A program made the translations under genes and the position numbers. The notes under the pieces are model-generated. The model was not told the DNA's origin and did no database searches. It saw only the letters and a program-made list of their open reading frames with translations. Below are positions 36,820 to 45,272 of a stretch of 62,380 nucleotides of DNA, piece by piece. Source of the DNA: Deltaproteobacteria bacterium (GTDB lineage Bacteria > Desulfobacterota > GWC2-55-46 > JADFVP01). Position 1 is the first letter of the stretch; every line of letters starts with the position of its first letter. Where the stretch lies: assembly GCA_029262515.1 (NCBI GenBank), contig JAJCZH010000016.1, forward strand, positions 1 through 62,380, given 5' to 3'.

Positions 36820-37617
36820 ATGGCGGCAGAAATCGATTTTGATTGTAGCGGCGATGAAGAGGATGTTGAAGAGGGAGCCGCGTGGTTAGCTACTTTTGGC
36901 GACCTGATGAGCCTACTGCTCACCTTCTTCGTATTACTGCTCTCATTCGCCGAGATGGATATAGTAAAATTCAAAGACGCCATGGGCTCAATGCAGAACG
37001 CCTTCGGAGTAGTCCAGTCAGAGGGGAGACCCGGAGACTTGGCGCCGAGTTCCGTAGTAGATCTCGGCCATGAAAAGAAAGACCTGCTCTTTGAAGACCC
37101 TGTTGCCATGAACTTCCGGGCAACGGCGCCGAAGAGCAACAACGACATAAGTAAGAGCCAGGGTGATATAGAGAATGAAGAGATACTTAAACGGGTCAAT
37201 GCCTCTATCGAGGTGAACGGGCTTGAAAACTCCGTCGTTGTTGAGAATACCGGGCGAGGCGTAGTGATCAGGGTACGCGGGCAGCTCTTCTTCAGCTCTG
37301 GTTCTGCCGATTTAAAAGAGGAGGCCCAGCCGCTTCTCGACGACATAGTAGCCCTTGTGGAAGACTTTCCATACCGTATGAGCGTAGAGGGACATACCGA
37401 CAACCAGCCAATAAATACCGACCGTTTCCGCTCTAACTGGGAACTCTCTACTTCGCGGGCCATATCCGCTCTACGGTACATAATAGACACTAAAAGGATC
37501 GAACTGAACCGGCTCGGAGCCTCGGGCTACGCAGATACAAGACCGGTCACGGAGAACGATACCAGGGCCGGCAGGGGAGAGAACCGTAGAGTTGAATTCA
37601 TCTTCTTCAAAGAGTAA
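36820..37617 (+). CDS. motB: Flagellar motor stator protein MotB
   Basis: A 265-residue protein: a short acidic N-terminus, one membrane segment with the ion-binding Asp28 in TFGDLMSLLLTFFVLLLSF, a linker, and a C-terminal OmpA-like peptidoglycan-binding domain (VEGHTDNQPINTDRFRSNWE, then RRVEFIF). It anchors the MotA stator to the wall. No other flagellar gene is in the window, so the stator genes stand apart from the main flagellar cluster, as is common. Confidence 0.94.
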   Translation: MAAEIDFDCSGDEEDVEEGAAWLATFGDLMSLLLTFFVLLLSFAEMDIVKFKDAMGSMQNAFGVVQSEGRPGDLAPSSVVDLGHEKKDLLFEDPVAMNFRATAPKSNNDISKSQGDIENEEILKRVNASIEVNGLENSVVVENTGRGVVIRVRGQLFFSSGSADLKEEAQPLLDDIVALVEDFPYRMSVEGHTDNQPINTDRFRSNWELSTSRAISALRYIIDTKRIELNRLGASGYADTRPVTENDTRAGRGENRRVEFIFFKE

Positions 37618-37889
37618 CGGACTGCCGCTGCCTGCGACACAGACCGGTGCTCAAGTTACTTCACTATACCAACAAGGGGTTTTTTAGGCCTTTAAGGTCA
37701 GCAAACTGTCTGGCTTATAAAAGATCGTGCCCAGAGTGCGTTCCGTTAGCCGGCAAAGTTCGCCCGCCGCATGACAGATAAGGTGTTAAGCACAGCAACT
37801 TTGTGCAATAGCCTTGGCAAAAGAGAAGAACACCAGGACAATACAACAGAGACTCATCAACACCCAAGGGCTCAAACAAGATACCGTTA

Positions 37890-40475
37890 ATGAAAATAAT
37901 TCATAAACTCCTTATTCTATTCGTTTTTATAACGCTTCTTATCTGGATTGCCGGCTACTTTACCGTCAACTCAAGCCTCAAGGCGCTACGAGAGCCCCTT
38001 GCCGCCAATACCGAGCTGCTAGCCTCGAATGTCCTCTCGGAGATAGAAAGAAACCTCTACTCTAAAACAGAGACGCTACAGGCCTATTCCAGCGACCTCA
38101 TACTAACAGAGGCCCTTTTAGCTTCTAACAACAGTACAAAAGAGCTGGCAGGTGCAACCGCAACGGTTGAGAAGATCGATGCGGAGTGGAGAGGTGCGAC
38201 TGCGGCTACCGTAACGCCGACCATGCGCAAGATACTCAATAACAGGCTCTCAAAAGAGCTGATTGAGATAACCAACTTCTATGCCGAGAAGTACGGTTAC
38301 AACATCTTTAGCAATATCATAGTAACAGACCGCACGGGCAGAACAGTTGCCATGACGGGCAAGACAGAAAAGTACCTCCACGCCGACACGCAATGGTGGC
38401 AAGACACAATAACCACCTCGCTGTACTTCAGCAACATCTCCACTAACCAGAGGTCCAAAGACAACACCATGTCTATAGGGGTCAAGGTAGAGGACGACGA
38501 CGGCAACATAACCGGAGTAATAAAAGCCCAGTTGAGTATAAAGAGCATACTCGCACCCCTTGAGGATTTTAAAAAAGCAACAGTGCTCAACAACGACCTC
38601 GTTATCTATGCACTGTATAACAGAGACGGAGACCTGATAAACAACAGTACCAATTTTCCTGAAGCAGATAGGTACCTGAGCGCTAAAAACCTCGATCCAA
38701 GCAGACATACTACGGCTGGTGAGCATTTGTTGGTTAAAAAGAATGGCGGGCAGACAGTCTTCAGCGTCCACTCTCACTCCAACGGCCAAAAAGAGTTCCG
38801 CGAGCTTGGCTGGACACTTGCTGTCGAACAGGATGCATCAATACTCTTTGCGCCAATAAATAAATTGCGCCAGGGCATACTCATAGCATCCGTATCGTTT
38901 ACGCTGCTTCTCGCCCTCTTTGGCCTCTATGTGATACGCGCAATAGCCAACCCCGTTAAGAGGATCCACGAGGCAGCCAACCGGGTGACCGACGGAGACC
39001 TCGACATACGAGTAGAAGTAAACAAAGCAGACGAGCTCGGAAAGCTGGCCACAAACTTCAACCGCATGACCGAGAGCCTTCAACGCGCGATTCAGGTGCG
39101 TGACAACGAAATCATAGAACGCAAATCTTCAGAGGAGAAGGTACGCCATATCGCCTACCACGACAACCTTACCGGGCTTCCAAACCGTGCGCTCTTCATA
39201 GACCGCGTAGAGCAGGTGTTGCTGCGCGGACGGTGGCACAAAACGCTTGCGGCGATTCTTTTTCTCGACCTCGACCGCTTTAAGGCCATTAACGACTCCC
39301 TCGGTCATAATGTCGGAGACGAACTGCTTAGTACTGTCGCCTCAAGGCTTGCCGGTTGCCTTAGAGACGGTGATACTGCGGCACGTATAGGCGGTGACGA
39401 GTTCACCATACTCTGTCAGGACGTAGCCAGAGTTGAAGACCTTGCAATAATTGTAGACAAGATACTCAGTGCCTTCAGACAGCCCATAGTCATTCAGAAC
39501 CATGAGATCAACATCTCAACATCTATTGGCATAAGCCTCTACCCGACCGACGGACAGGACGCAGAGACACTGATAAAACATGCGGACCTCGCTATGTACC
39601 GCGCAAAATCGAGGGGGCGTAACACCTGCCAGCACTTCATGCCGAGCATGGCGGAGAAGTCTCTTGAGCGGCTGCAGATGGAAAACAAGCTCCATAATGC
39701 ACTCGAAACGATGGATTTTTCACTCCAGTACCAACCGCTAATAGACCTGAAAACCGGTTTGATAGCCGGCACAGAAGCGTTGATCCGCTGGAACGACAGC
39801 GAGCTGGGCAGTGTTAGCCCGGCTACCTTCATTCCAGTAGCGGAAGAGAACGGGGACATACTGCCGATAGGTAGATGGGTGCTTAAAAAGGCGTGCGAAC
39901 AGAACCGTGAGTGGCAGAAGATGGGCCTCGCTAAAATACCTATTGCGGTAAATATTTCTTCGAGAATTTTTCAAGAGCACAGTTTTATCGACATGGTGCG
40001 CGGTGTGCTGCGCGAGTCTGGTCTCGAACCGCAATACCTTGAACTCGAAGTAACTGAATCTATCATTATGAATAAGACCGACGAAGTGCTCTCTACAATG
40101 AGAGAATTAAGGGACTTAGGGGTGCTCTTCTCCATAGACGACTTCGGTACCGGGTACTCGTCTCTCAGTTACCTAAAGAAACTCCCGATCAGCAAACTGA
40201 AGATCGACCAAACCTTTATAAAAGAGATCGTGAACAATGTAGAGGACAGGTCGATCGTCAAGACGATCATTACTCTCGGTCATAACCTCGACCTTACGGT
40301 ACTGGCAGAAGGCGTTGAGACAGAACCACAGTTAAATGCGCTGCTCGATGTGGGCTGCGATATGATTCAGGGCTTTCTATTATCAAAACCGATGGAATCC
40401 GAAGAGTTCTTAGGGCTTCTTCAAAGCAACAGGCGGTTTGTGGTCAAAGGGCCGGGTTTTCGTAAGTCCGGCTGA
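37890..40475 (+). CDS. Membrane sensor with dCache, HAMP, GGDEF and EAL domains
   Basis: An 861-residue cyclic-di-GMP enzyme. Two membrane segments (about 7-26 and 330-350) enclose a periplasmic double-Cache-like sensor; a HAMP segment follows (about 351-405). The GGDEF domain keeps the full signature RIGGDEF (501-505) with an RxxD-like site not evident upstream. The EAL domain keeps E629-A-L, EVTES, the loop DDFGTGYSSLSYLK, and EGVE, so both cyclase and phosphodiesterase could be active. It lies downstream of motAB, consistent with control of motility or attachment, but has its own intergenic gap of 270 bases. Confidence 0.93.
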   Translation: MKIIHKLLILFVFITLLIWIAGYFTVNSSLKALREPLAANTELLASNVLSEIERNLYSKTETLQAYSSDLILTEALLASNNSTKELAGATATVEKIDAEWRGATAATVTPTMRKILNNRLSKELIEITNFYAEKYGYNIFSNIIVTDRTGRTVAMTGKTEKYLHADTQWWQDTITTSLYFSNISTNQRSKDNTMSIGVKVEDDDGNITGVIKAQLSIKSILAPLEDFKKATVLNNDLVIYALYNRDGDLINNSTNFPEADRYLSAKNLDPSRHTTAGEHLLVKKNGGQTVFSVHSHSNGQKEFRELGWTLAVEQDASILFAPINKLRQGILIASVSFTLLLALFGLYVIRAIANPVKRIHEAANRVTDGDLDIRVEVNKADELGKLATNFNRMTESLQRAIQVRDNEIIERKSSEEKVRHIAYHDNLTGLPNRALFIDRVEQVLLRGRWHKTLAAILFLDLDRFKAINDSLGHNVGDELLSTVASRLAGCLRDGDTAARIGGDEFTILCQDVARVEDLAIIVDKILSAFRQPIVIQNHEINISTSIGISLYPTDGQDAETLIKHADLAMYRAKSRGRNTCQHFMPSMAEKSLERLQMENKLHNALETMDFSLQYQPLIDLKTGLIAGTEALIRWNDSELGSVSPATFIPVAEENGDILPIGRWVLKKACEQNREWQKMGLAKIPIAVNISSRIFQEHSFIDMVRGVLRESGLEPQYLELEVTESIIMNKTDEVLSTMRELRDLGVLFSIDDFGTGYSSLSYLKKLPISKLKIDQTFIKEIVNNVEDRSIVKTIITLGHNLDLTVLAEGVETEPQLNALLDVGCDMIQGFLLSKPMESEEFLGLLQSNRRFVVKGPGFRKSG

Positions 40476-40639
40476 CCGGCTGAAGAATAACAGAGTAGAA
40501 GAGGTCCTTTTACGGGCTGATACGATAACGAATAACGAAGAAATCGAGCGAATCTAAGAGAAGAATAAAGACTAAAACCGACAAAAAAAAGATTTACCAC
40601 CCCTCTAAAACCGCCTGTCTAAATCTCAATTTATGAAAT

Positions 40640-40663
40640 AAAAAAAGGGGCTCAATAGCCCCT
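40640..40663 (-). terminator. Terminator of the smc-roadblock unit
   Basis: On the minus strand AGGGGCT-attg-AGCCCCT followed by TTTTTTT. Confidence 0.88.
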
Positions 40664-40751
40664 GTAACCACTGCCTGACATTACTCCCAATCGTTACTCC
40701 GGAACCACTAAAGTATCACCCGTATATTGCCCCGACATCAAGCGAGCACGG

Positions 40752-41129
40752 TTATCCCATCTCCAACTCTATCATCTTTACCGCATTTCTCGATTCATAA
40801 GCGGCCCTTGCGGACGAAACAGCTCTACCCATAAGAACGACCACCATATACCCTTCCTTAAGTGCGGTAACCGCAAGGCGCGCGCGTCCTGTTGAGACCG
40901 TAACCGTCTCAACAGGGTCAAGCTCGGGGCTCTGTTCGGCAACGCCAGCCAGCAGGTCGAGTACAACGGCATAATGAGCACCGACAAAATCGAGTTCCAG
41001 CCCCTCCCCCAATTCACTCGACCCGTTCAACCCGGAGGCCTCCACCACCTCTCCGTCTCCGGCAACCATTACAGCACCCAGAGCCCCGGACCTCTCCACA
41101 AGTTTGTCTAAGATCTTTTTAAAGGACAT
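40752..41129 (-). CDS. Roadblock/LC7-domain protein
   Basis: A 125-residue single-domain roadblock/LC7 protein (MglB-like fold). The N-terminal helix FKKILDKLVERSGALGAVMVAGDGEVVEASG is typical; members act as GTPase-activating or scaffolding dimers for small Ras-like GTPases. No MglA-type GTPase gene is adjacent. It lies 55 bases downstream of smc on the same strand and shares its terminator, so the two are likely cotranscribed. ATG 41129 fits the family; an in-frame ATG at 41144 adds five residues. Confidence 0.82.
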   Translation of the reverse strand: MSFKKILDKLVERSGALGAVMVAGDGEVVEASGLNGSSELGEGLELDFVGAHYAVVLDLLAGVAEQSPELDPVETVTVSTGRARLAVTALKEGYMVVVLMGRAVSSARAAYESRNAVKMIELEMG

Positions 41130-41184
41130 TACACGTACCCACATGTGCAGGCCGCCGCAGTCTAAAAACCTGGGTGACTGCCGC

Positions 41185-44100
41185 TTAAAACTCTACCGAT
41201 ATAAGCTTTGAAACTCCCGGCTCTTCCATGGTTACGCCGTAGAGCGAGTCAGCCATCTCCATAGTTCTCTTGGAGTGCGTGATAAGCAAAAACTGGCTTA
41301 TGTTCGACATCTCGCGGACAAAGGTGTTGAAGCGGTCTATATTGGCATCGTCGAGCGGGGCATCGACCTCGTCGAGCAGACAGAAAGGGCTCGGTTTGAT
41401 TAAGAAGATAGAGAAAATAAGCGCCACGGCAGTCAGCGCCTTTTCTCCACCCGAAAGCAGCACGATATTCTGTAGCTTCTTGCCGGGCGGCTGCACCACT
41501 ATCTCTATGCCGGACTCGAGCAGGTCTGCCTCGTCTGAGAGCCTCAGCTCCGCCTTTCCGCCGTTAAAGAGGCGCGGAAAGTTCTCCTTGAACTTTAAAT
41601 TGATCTCCTCAAAGGCGGTCTTAAAACGCTCGCGTGTTGTTCTGTTGATCCTCGTTATAGCGCTCTGGAGGCTATCGACGGACTTTTGCAGATCCTCTTG
41701 CTGTTCGGTCAGGAAGGTGTGCCGTTCGCTCAGTTCGTTAAACTCTTCGAGAGCGGAGAGGCTTACCTCTCCCATCGAGGTTACCCTCTCCCTCAATTCT
41801 CTTCTGCTAGCCTCAAGGGTCTCTATGTCGAGAACACCCTCGGCGCCAACGGCTTCGCCCGCCTCATTCCCTTCAAGCGCTTCGTCCCTTTCAACCGTCT
41901 CAATATCGACCCCGTAACGCTCTATAATACCCTCTTTGAGATGTTTTAATTTAAGATCTATCTCGGTGGTGGCGAGGTTGAGCTCGTTACTGCGGTTCTT
42001 GATACCGGCAAGTTCGCTGTTGAGGCTCTTTAGCTCTGAGTCCACTCTCTTTATCTTATCCGTCAGACTATCTATCAACTCCTGTCTCGATACCTCTTCG
42101 CCCCTGACCGACTCGGCGCTCTGTAGAAGCTCTTCTATCGCGCTCTTGATAGAGGTGACCGTACCGCGTTTTAATGTCGCTTCTGTTCTGCCGGACTCAA
42201 TCTCTTCGCTCTTAAACGCAATCTTGCCGTCGATATCCGAAATAGAGTCGCGGCGCTCGCCGAGCTGCCTGCTGAACTGCTCATGCCGTTCGGTTGCCTG
42301 AGCCAATGAGACCTTCAGCTCTGTCACAATACCCGAGAGCCTCTCTTTTTCGATTGCCATCTCGGCAGCCTCGGCGGTAATCGCCTCTATCTTGCCGTCG
42401 TTATCGAAGTTGCTCTTCTCAAGAGTGTCCCGCTCTATGCTATGTGCGGCCTTGAGCGTAGCGAGTTCGGTTACCCTGCTCCTGGTCTTCTCTATCTCGG
42501 CCCCGAGCCTCTCTTTCGCGCTCTCTAACCGCTCTATCTCCTCCTCTGCCGCCTTGAGCCTTGCCGTGCTGTTAACACTCTCTATCTCACAGGCATGAAG
42601 TCTCTCTTTAATCGCTTCGAGTTCCGCGCGCGCCTCTACAACCCCCTCAGCCGCAGCCGAGAGCTCGCCTTGGAGTCTTTCGGAATCGATGGCAAGTTTT
42701 GCCTCGCGATCCTTAATTTCGCGAACCTCGCTCTTTCTCTGGAGCAGACCGCCTGAGGTATCCCCGACAGGAGAACCTCCGGTAACGATACCCTCCGGGG
42801 TTACCACCTCACCCGCACGCGTAACAAGAGTTCTGTACAGGCCGTCTGCGCGCCATATATCGAGCGCAGTCGCAAGGTCGTCTACAACAAGCGTCTCGCC
42901 GAGCAGTGACTCAACGACCTTGGCATAGCCCTCTTTAACCAGGATCTCTCCTATAAGCTCTCTTGAGCCCGAAGGAGGATACGTACCTGTTGCAGAGGTC
43001 GCGAGGACCGGCAAAGCTCTCGCCTCACTCATAGAGACAAAAGCGGAACGGCCTCCGGAGTTCGCCTTGAGATACTCGATGGCATCGAGCCCCTCTTTAT
43101 GGCTCTCAACTATTACGCACTGAAGCCTGGCGCCCATGGCAGCCTCAACAGCACTCTCGTATCCGGGTTTAGGCTCTATAACATCGGCCAAGAGCCCATG
43201 TATGCCTTCGGTACCGGCCTTGAGCATTATAGACCTTGTGCCCTTGTCCACATTCTCGAAGTTCTTCTCCATCTCCTCTAGCGTAGCAAGGCGCGCGGCA
43301 GCTCTGGCGTACTCATCCTTAACCGAGTGAAGTTCTTCTTCGAGACCGCCCTTTTTACTCTCGGCAGCAGTCAGGTTCAGGGCCATCTGCTCCAACCCGG
43401 CCTCTAACGCACTCCTCTTCTCACCTATCTCCTCGGCGCTGAACCGTAACTTGGCAACAGGCACCTGCAGCTCCTGGCTCTCTTTTGTTCTCGCCTCAAG
43501 CTCTATACCTGTCTGCGCCTCTGTCACACGGCACTGCTCTTCCTCTTTAATACAGGACTGGAGCGCATGCCTCAAGTCCTGCAGCCGGGTCATGACGCTT
43601 AGAGACTCGGCCTTAAACTCCGCCTCTTCCCGCTCCTTCCCCTTCAACTTAAGCGCAAGGGACTCAAGCTCCGCAGCTCTCTCGCCTACTACGCGCGACT
43701 CCTCTTCTATGCGGGAGGCCGACTCTTCAAGCCAGCCCTCGCTCTGCTCGATCTCACGGGCCGTAGACTCCTTGAGCCTCATAAGCTCTTCAATCTCTTC
43801 ACTCAGGCGAGTTTCGTTGCGACCGAGTTCCTCTATGCGCATTACCGCAAGCGCGTTCGAGTTCTCTTCGTCCTGTATCCTCTTTTCAAGCGAATGGACA
43901 CGCTCTTTAACGGCCCTGAAACCCTCCTCTTCGAGCGTATAACTCTCGCGGCTCTCTTCGGCCTCGGCCTCTTTGGAGCCTATTGCCGAACTAATAGCGC
44001 TCTCCGAGTCAACAACCTCTATAAGGCTCTTTCTCGTCTCTTCAATCTCGGCTACCATACGGGCAAACTCTATATGGGAGAGTTTGAGGTCTATGCCCTT

Positions 44101-44775
44101 TAGCTCCTCCTTGACGACCTTGTACCTCTCCGCCTTCTTCGCCTGACGGTTCAAGGAGTTGAGCTGCCGCTTGACCTCGCTTACTATGTCACTCACGCGA
44201 GTCAGGTTCTCGTTCGTCGCCTTGAGCCTTCTTAGCGCGGCCTCCTTCTTCTGCTTGTACTTGTTTATTCCGGCGGCCTCCTCGAAGAGCACCCTGCGAT
44301 CAACCGGTTTGGCGTTAATTAACCAGCCGACCTGACCCTGTTCTATAATAGAATAGGCGCGGGTTCCGATTCCAGTATCGGTAAAGAGCTCCACAATATC
44401 GCGAAGCCTGCACTGGACCTTATTGATCCCGTACTCGGAGTCACCGGAACGGTAGAGGCGGCGAGATATTTCAATTTCAGGAAAGTTTGCAAAGCGCGCG
44501 GGCGCGCGCCCCTCTTTGTTCGAGAATGTGAGGACTACCTCGGCCATGCCGACCGCCTTACGGCCGTCGGTGCCGTTGAAGATAATATCCTCCATGGACT
44601 TGCCCCGTAAATGCCTCGGGTTCTGCTCACCTATAACCCAGCGAATCGCGTCTACGACGTTGCTCTTACCGCAACCGTTGGGCCCGATTATGGCAGAGGT
44701 ACCGCCTGAGAAGCCAAGAACGGTCTTGTCCGCAAAGGACTTGAAACCGTGAAGCGAAATCTTTTTTATCCTCAT
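41185..44775 (-). CDS. smc: Chromosome segregation ATPase SMC
   Basis: A 1196-residue SMC, core of the condensin-like complex with ScpA and ScpB (not in the window). Walker A GPNGCGKSN (31-39), Q-loop GEQNPRHLRG, two long coiled coils rich in Glu/Lys/Arg (about 170-500 and 670-1010), a hinge (about 505-660, GIHGLLADVIEPKPGYE onward), the ABC signature LLSGGEKAL and Walker B FCLLDEVDAPLDDAN close to the C-terminus. The Ser/Leu-rich frames seen on the opposite strand are shadows of the coiled coils. No strong promoter is visible upstream. Confidence 0.96.
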   Translation of the reverse strand: MRIKKISLHGFKSFADKTVLGFSGGTSAIIGPNGCGKSNVVDAIRWVIGEQNPRHLRGKSMEDIIFNGTDGRKAVGMAEVVLTFSNKEGRAPARFANFPEIEISRRLYRSGDSEYGINKVQCRLRDIVELFTDTGIGTRAYSIIEQGQVGWLINAKPVDRRVLFEEAAGINKYKQKKEAALRRLKATNENLTRVSDIVSEVKRQLNSLNRQAKKAERYKVVKEELKGIDLKLSHIEFARMVAEIEETRKSLIEVVDSESAISSAIGSKEAEAEESRESYTLEEEGFRAVKERVHSLEKRIQDEENSNALAVMRIEELGRNETRLSEEIEELMRLKESTAREIEQSEGWLEESASRIEEESRVVGERAAELESLALKLKGKEREEAEFKAESLSVMTRLQDLRHALQSCIKEEEQCRVTEAQTGIELEARTKESQELQVPVAKLRFSAEEIGEKRSALEAGLEQMALNLTAAESKKGGLEEELHSVKDEYARAAARLATLEEMEKNFENVDKGTRSIMLKAGTEGIHGLLADVIEPKPGYESAVEAAMGARLQCVIVESHKEGLDAIEYLKANSGGRSAFVSMSEARALPVLATSATGTYPPSGSRELIGEILVKEGYAKVVESLLGETLVVDDLATALDIWRADGLYRTLVTRAGEVVTPEGIVTGGSPVGDTSGGLLQRKSEVREIKDREAKLAIDSERLQGELSAAAEGVVEARAELEAIKERLHACEIESVNSTARLKAAEEEIERLESAKERLGAEIEKTRSRVTELATLKAAHSIERDTLEKSNFDNDGKIEAITAEAAEMAIEKERLSGIVTELKVSLAQATERHEQFSRQLGERRDSISDIDGKIAFKSEEIESGRTEATLKRGTVTSIKSAIEELLQSAESVRGEEVSRQELIDSLTDKIKRVDSELKSLNSELAGIKNRSNELNLATTEIDLKLKHLKEGIIERYGVDIETVERDEALEGNEAGEAVGAEGVLDIETLEASRRELRERVTSMGEVSLSALEEFNELSERHTFLTEQQEDLQKSVDSLQSAITRINRTTRERFKTAFEEINLKFKENFPRLFNGGKAELRLSDEADLLESGIEIVVQPPGKKLQNIVLLSGGEKALTAVALIFSIFLIKPSPFCLLDEVDAPLDDANIDRFNTFVREMSNISQFLLITHSKRTMEMADSLYGVTMEEPGVSKLISVEF

Positions 44776-45203
44776 CGACTATTCCAATCACTGTTTAATA
44801 ACCGAAGCCATGCTGCTTTTATCCATTTAAAGAAAGCGGCAGGAATGTTTTGATCTGTACCATAAATTTACCGGCTCCTACCCTCTTTGCTAATCTTAGA
44901 AGATAAGACGTATAGTATCTACGGATAAAGAGCAACCAGCGGCCATAGCCGTTTTTAGACACTTTTTATACAATAAAACCGATTCTAACGGTGCTGGTCG
45001 GAATCGTAGCAGAATCTTAACTGTTTGTAAAGCGAAAACGCAAGGTAGAGTGGTCTATTTAGCAAATAAATACCATATATTGGGTTTATACTCTCCAAGC
45101 TCTTTCGAAACTCTCAGGCGCAACCTCTCTATAATAGTGAGAAAAAACTGGCGTAATGGGAAGAGCAGGTGAAGTTGCAAAAAAACGGAAAGAGACTTTT
45201 ACA
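44776..45203. other. Intergenic region upstream of smc, no gene seen
   Basis: About 430 bases between smc and the ppdK terminator. No supported coding frame, tRNA or repeat. Only the smc regulatory region is expected here. Confidence 0.5.
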
Positions 45204-45241
45204 TAAAAAATACCCCCCTCCAGAGCGCAAGAGGGGGGTAT
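45204..45241 (-). terminator. Terminator of ppdK
   Basis: On the minus strand ATACCCCCCTC-ttgcgctctg-GAGGGGGGTAT followed by TTTTT. Confidence 0.92.
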
Positions 45242-45272
45242 TGGAGTAAATCGCTTTATTTAACGCTCCCCT

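Noticed and set aside
43451-43942. 163-codon Ser/Leu-rich plus-strand frame inside smc
   Set aside because: It is the antisense shadow of the SMC coiled coil, whose Glu/Lys/Arg codons give long open frames on the other strand.
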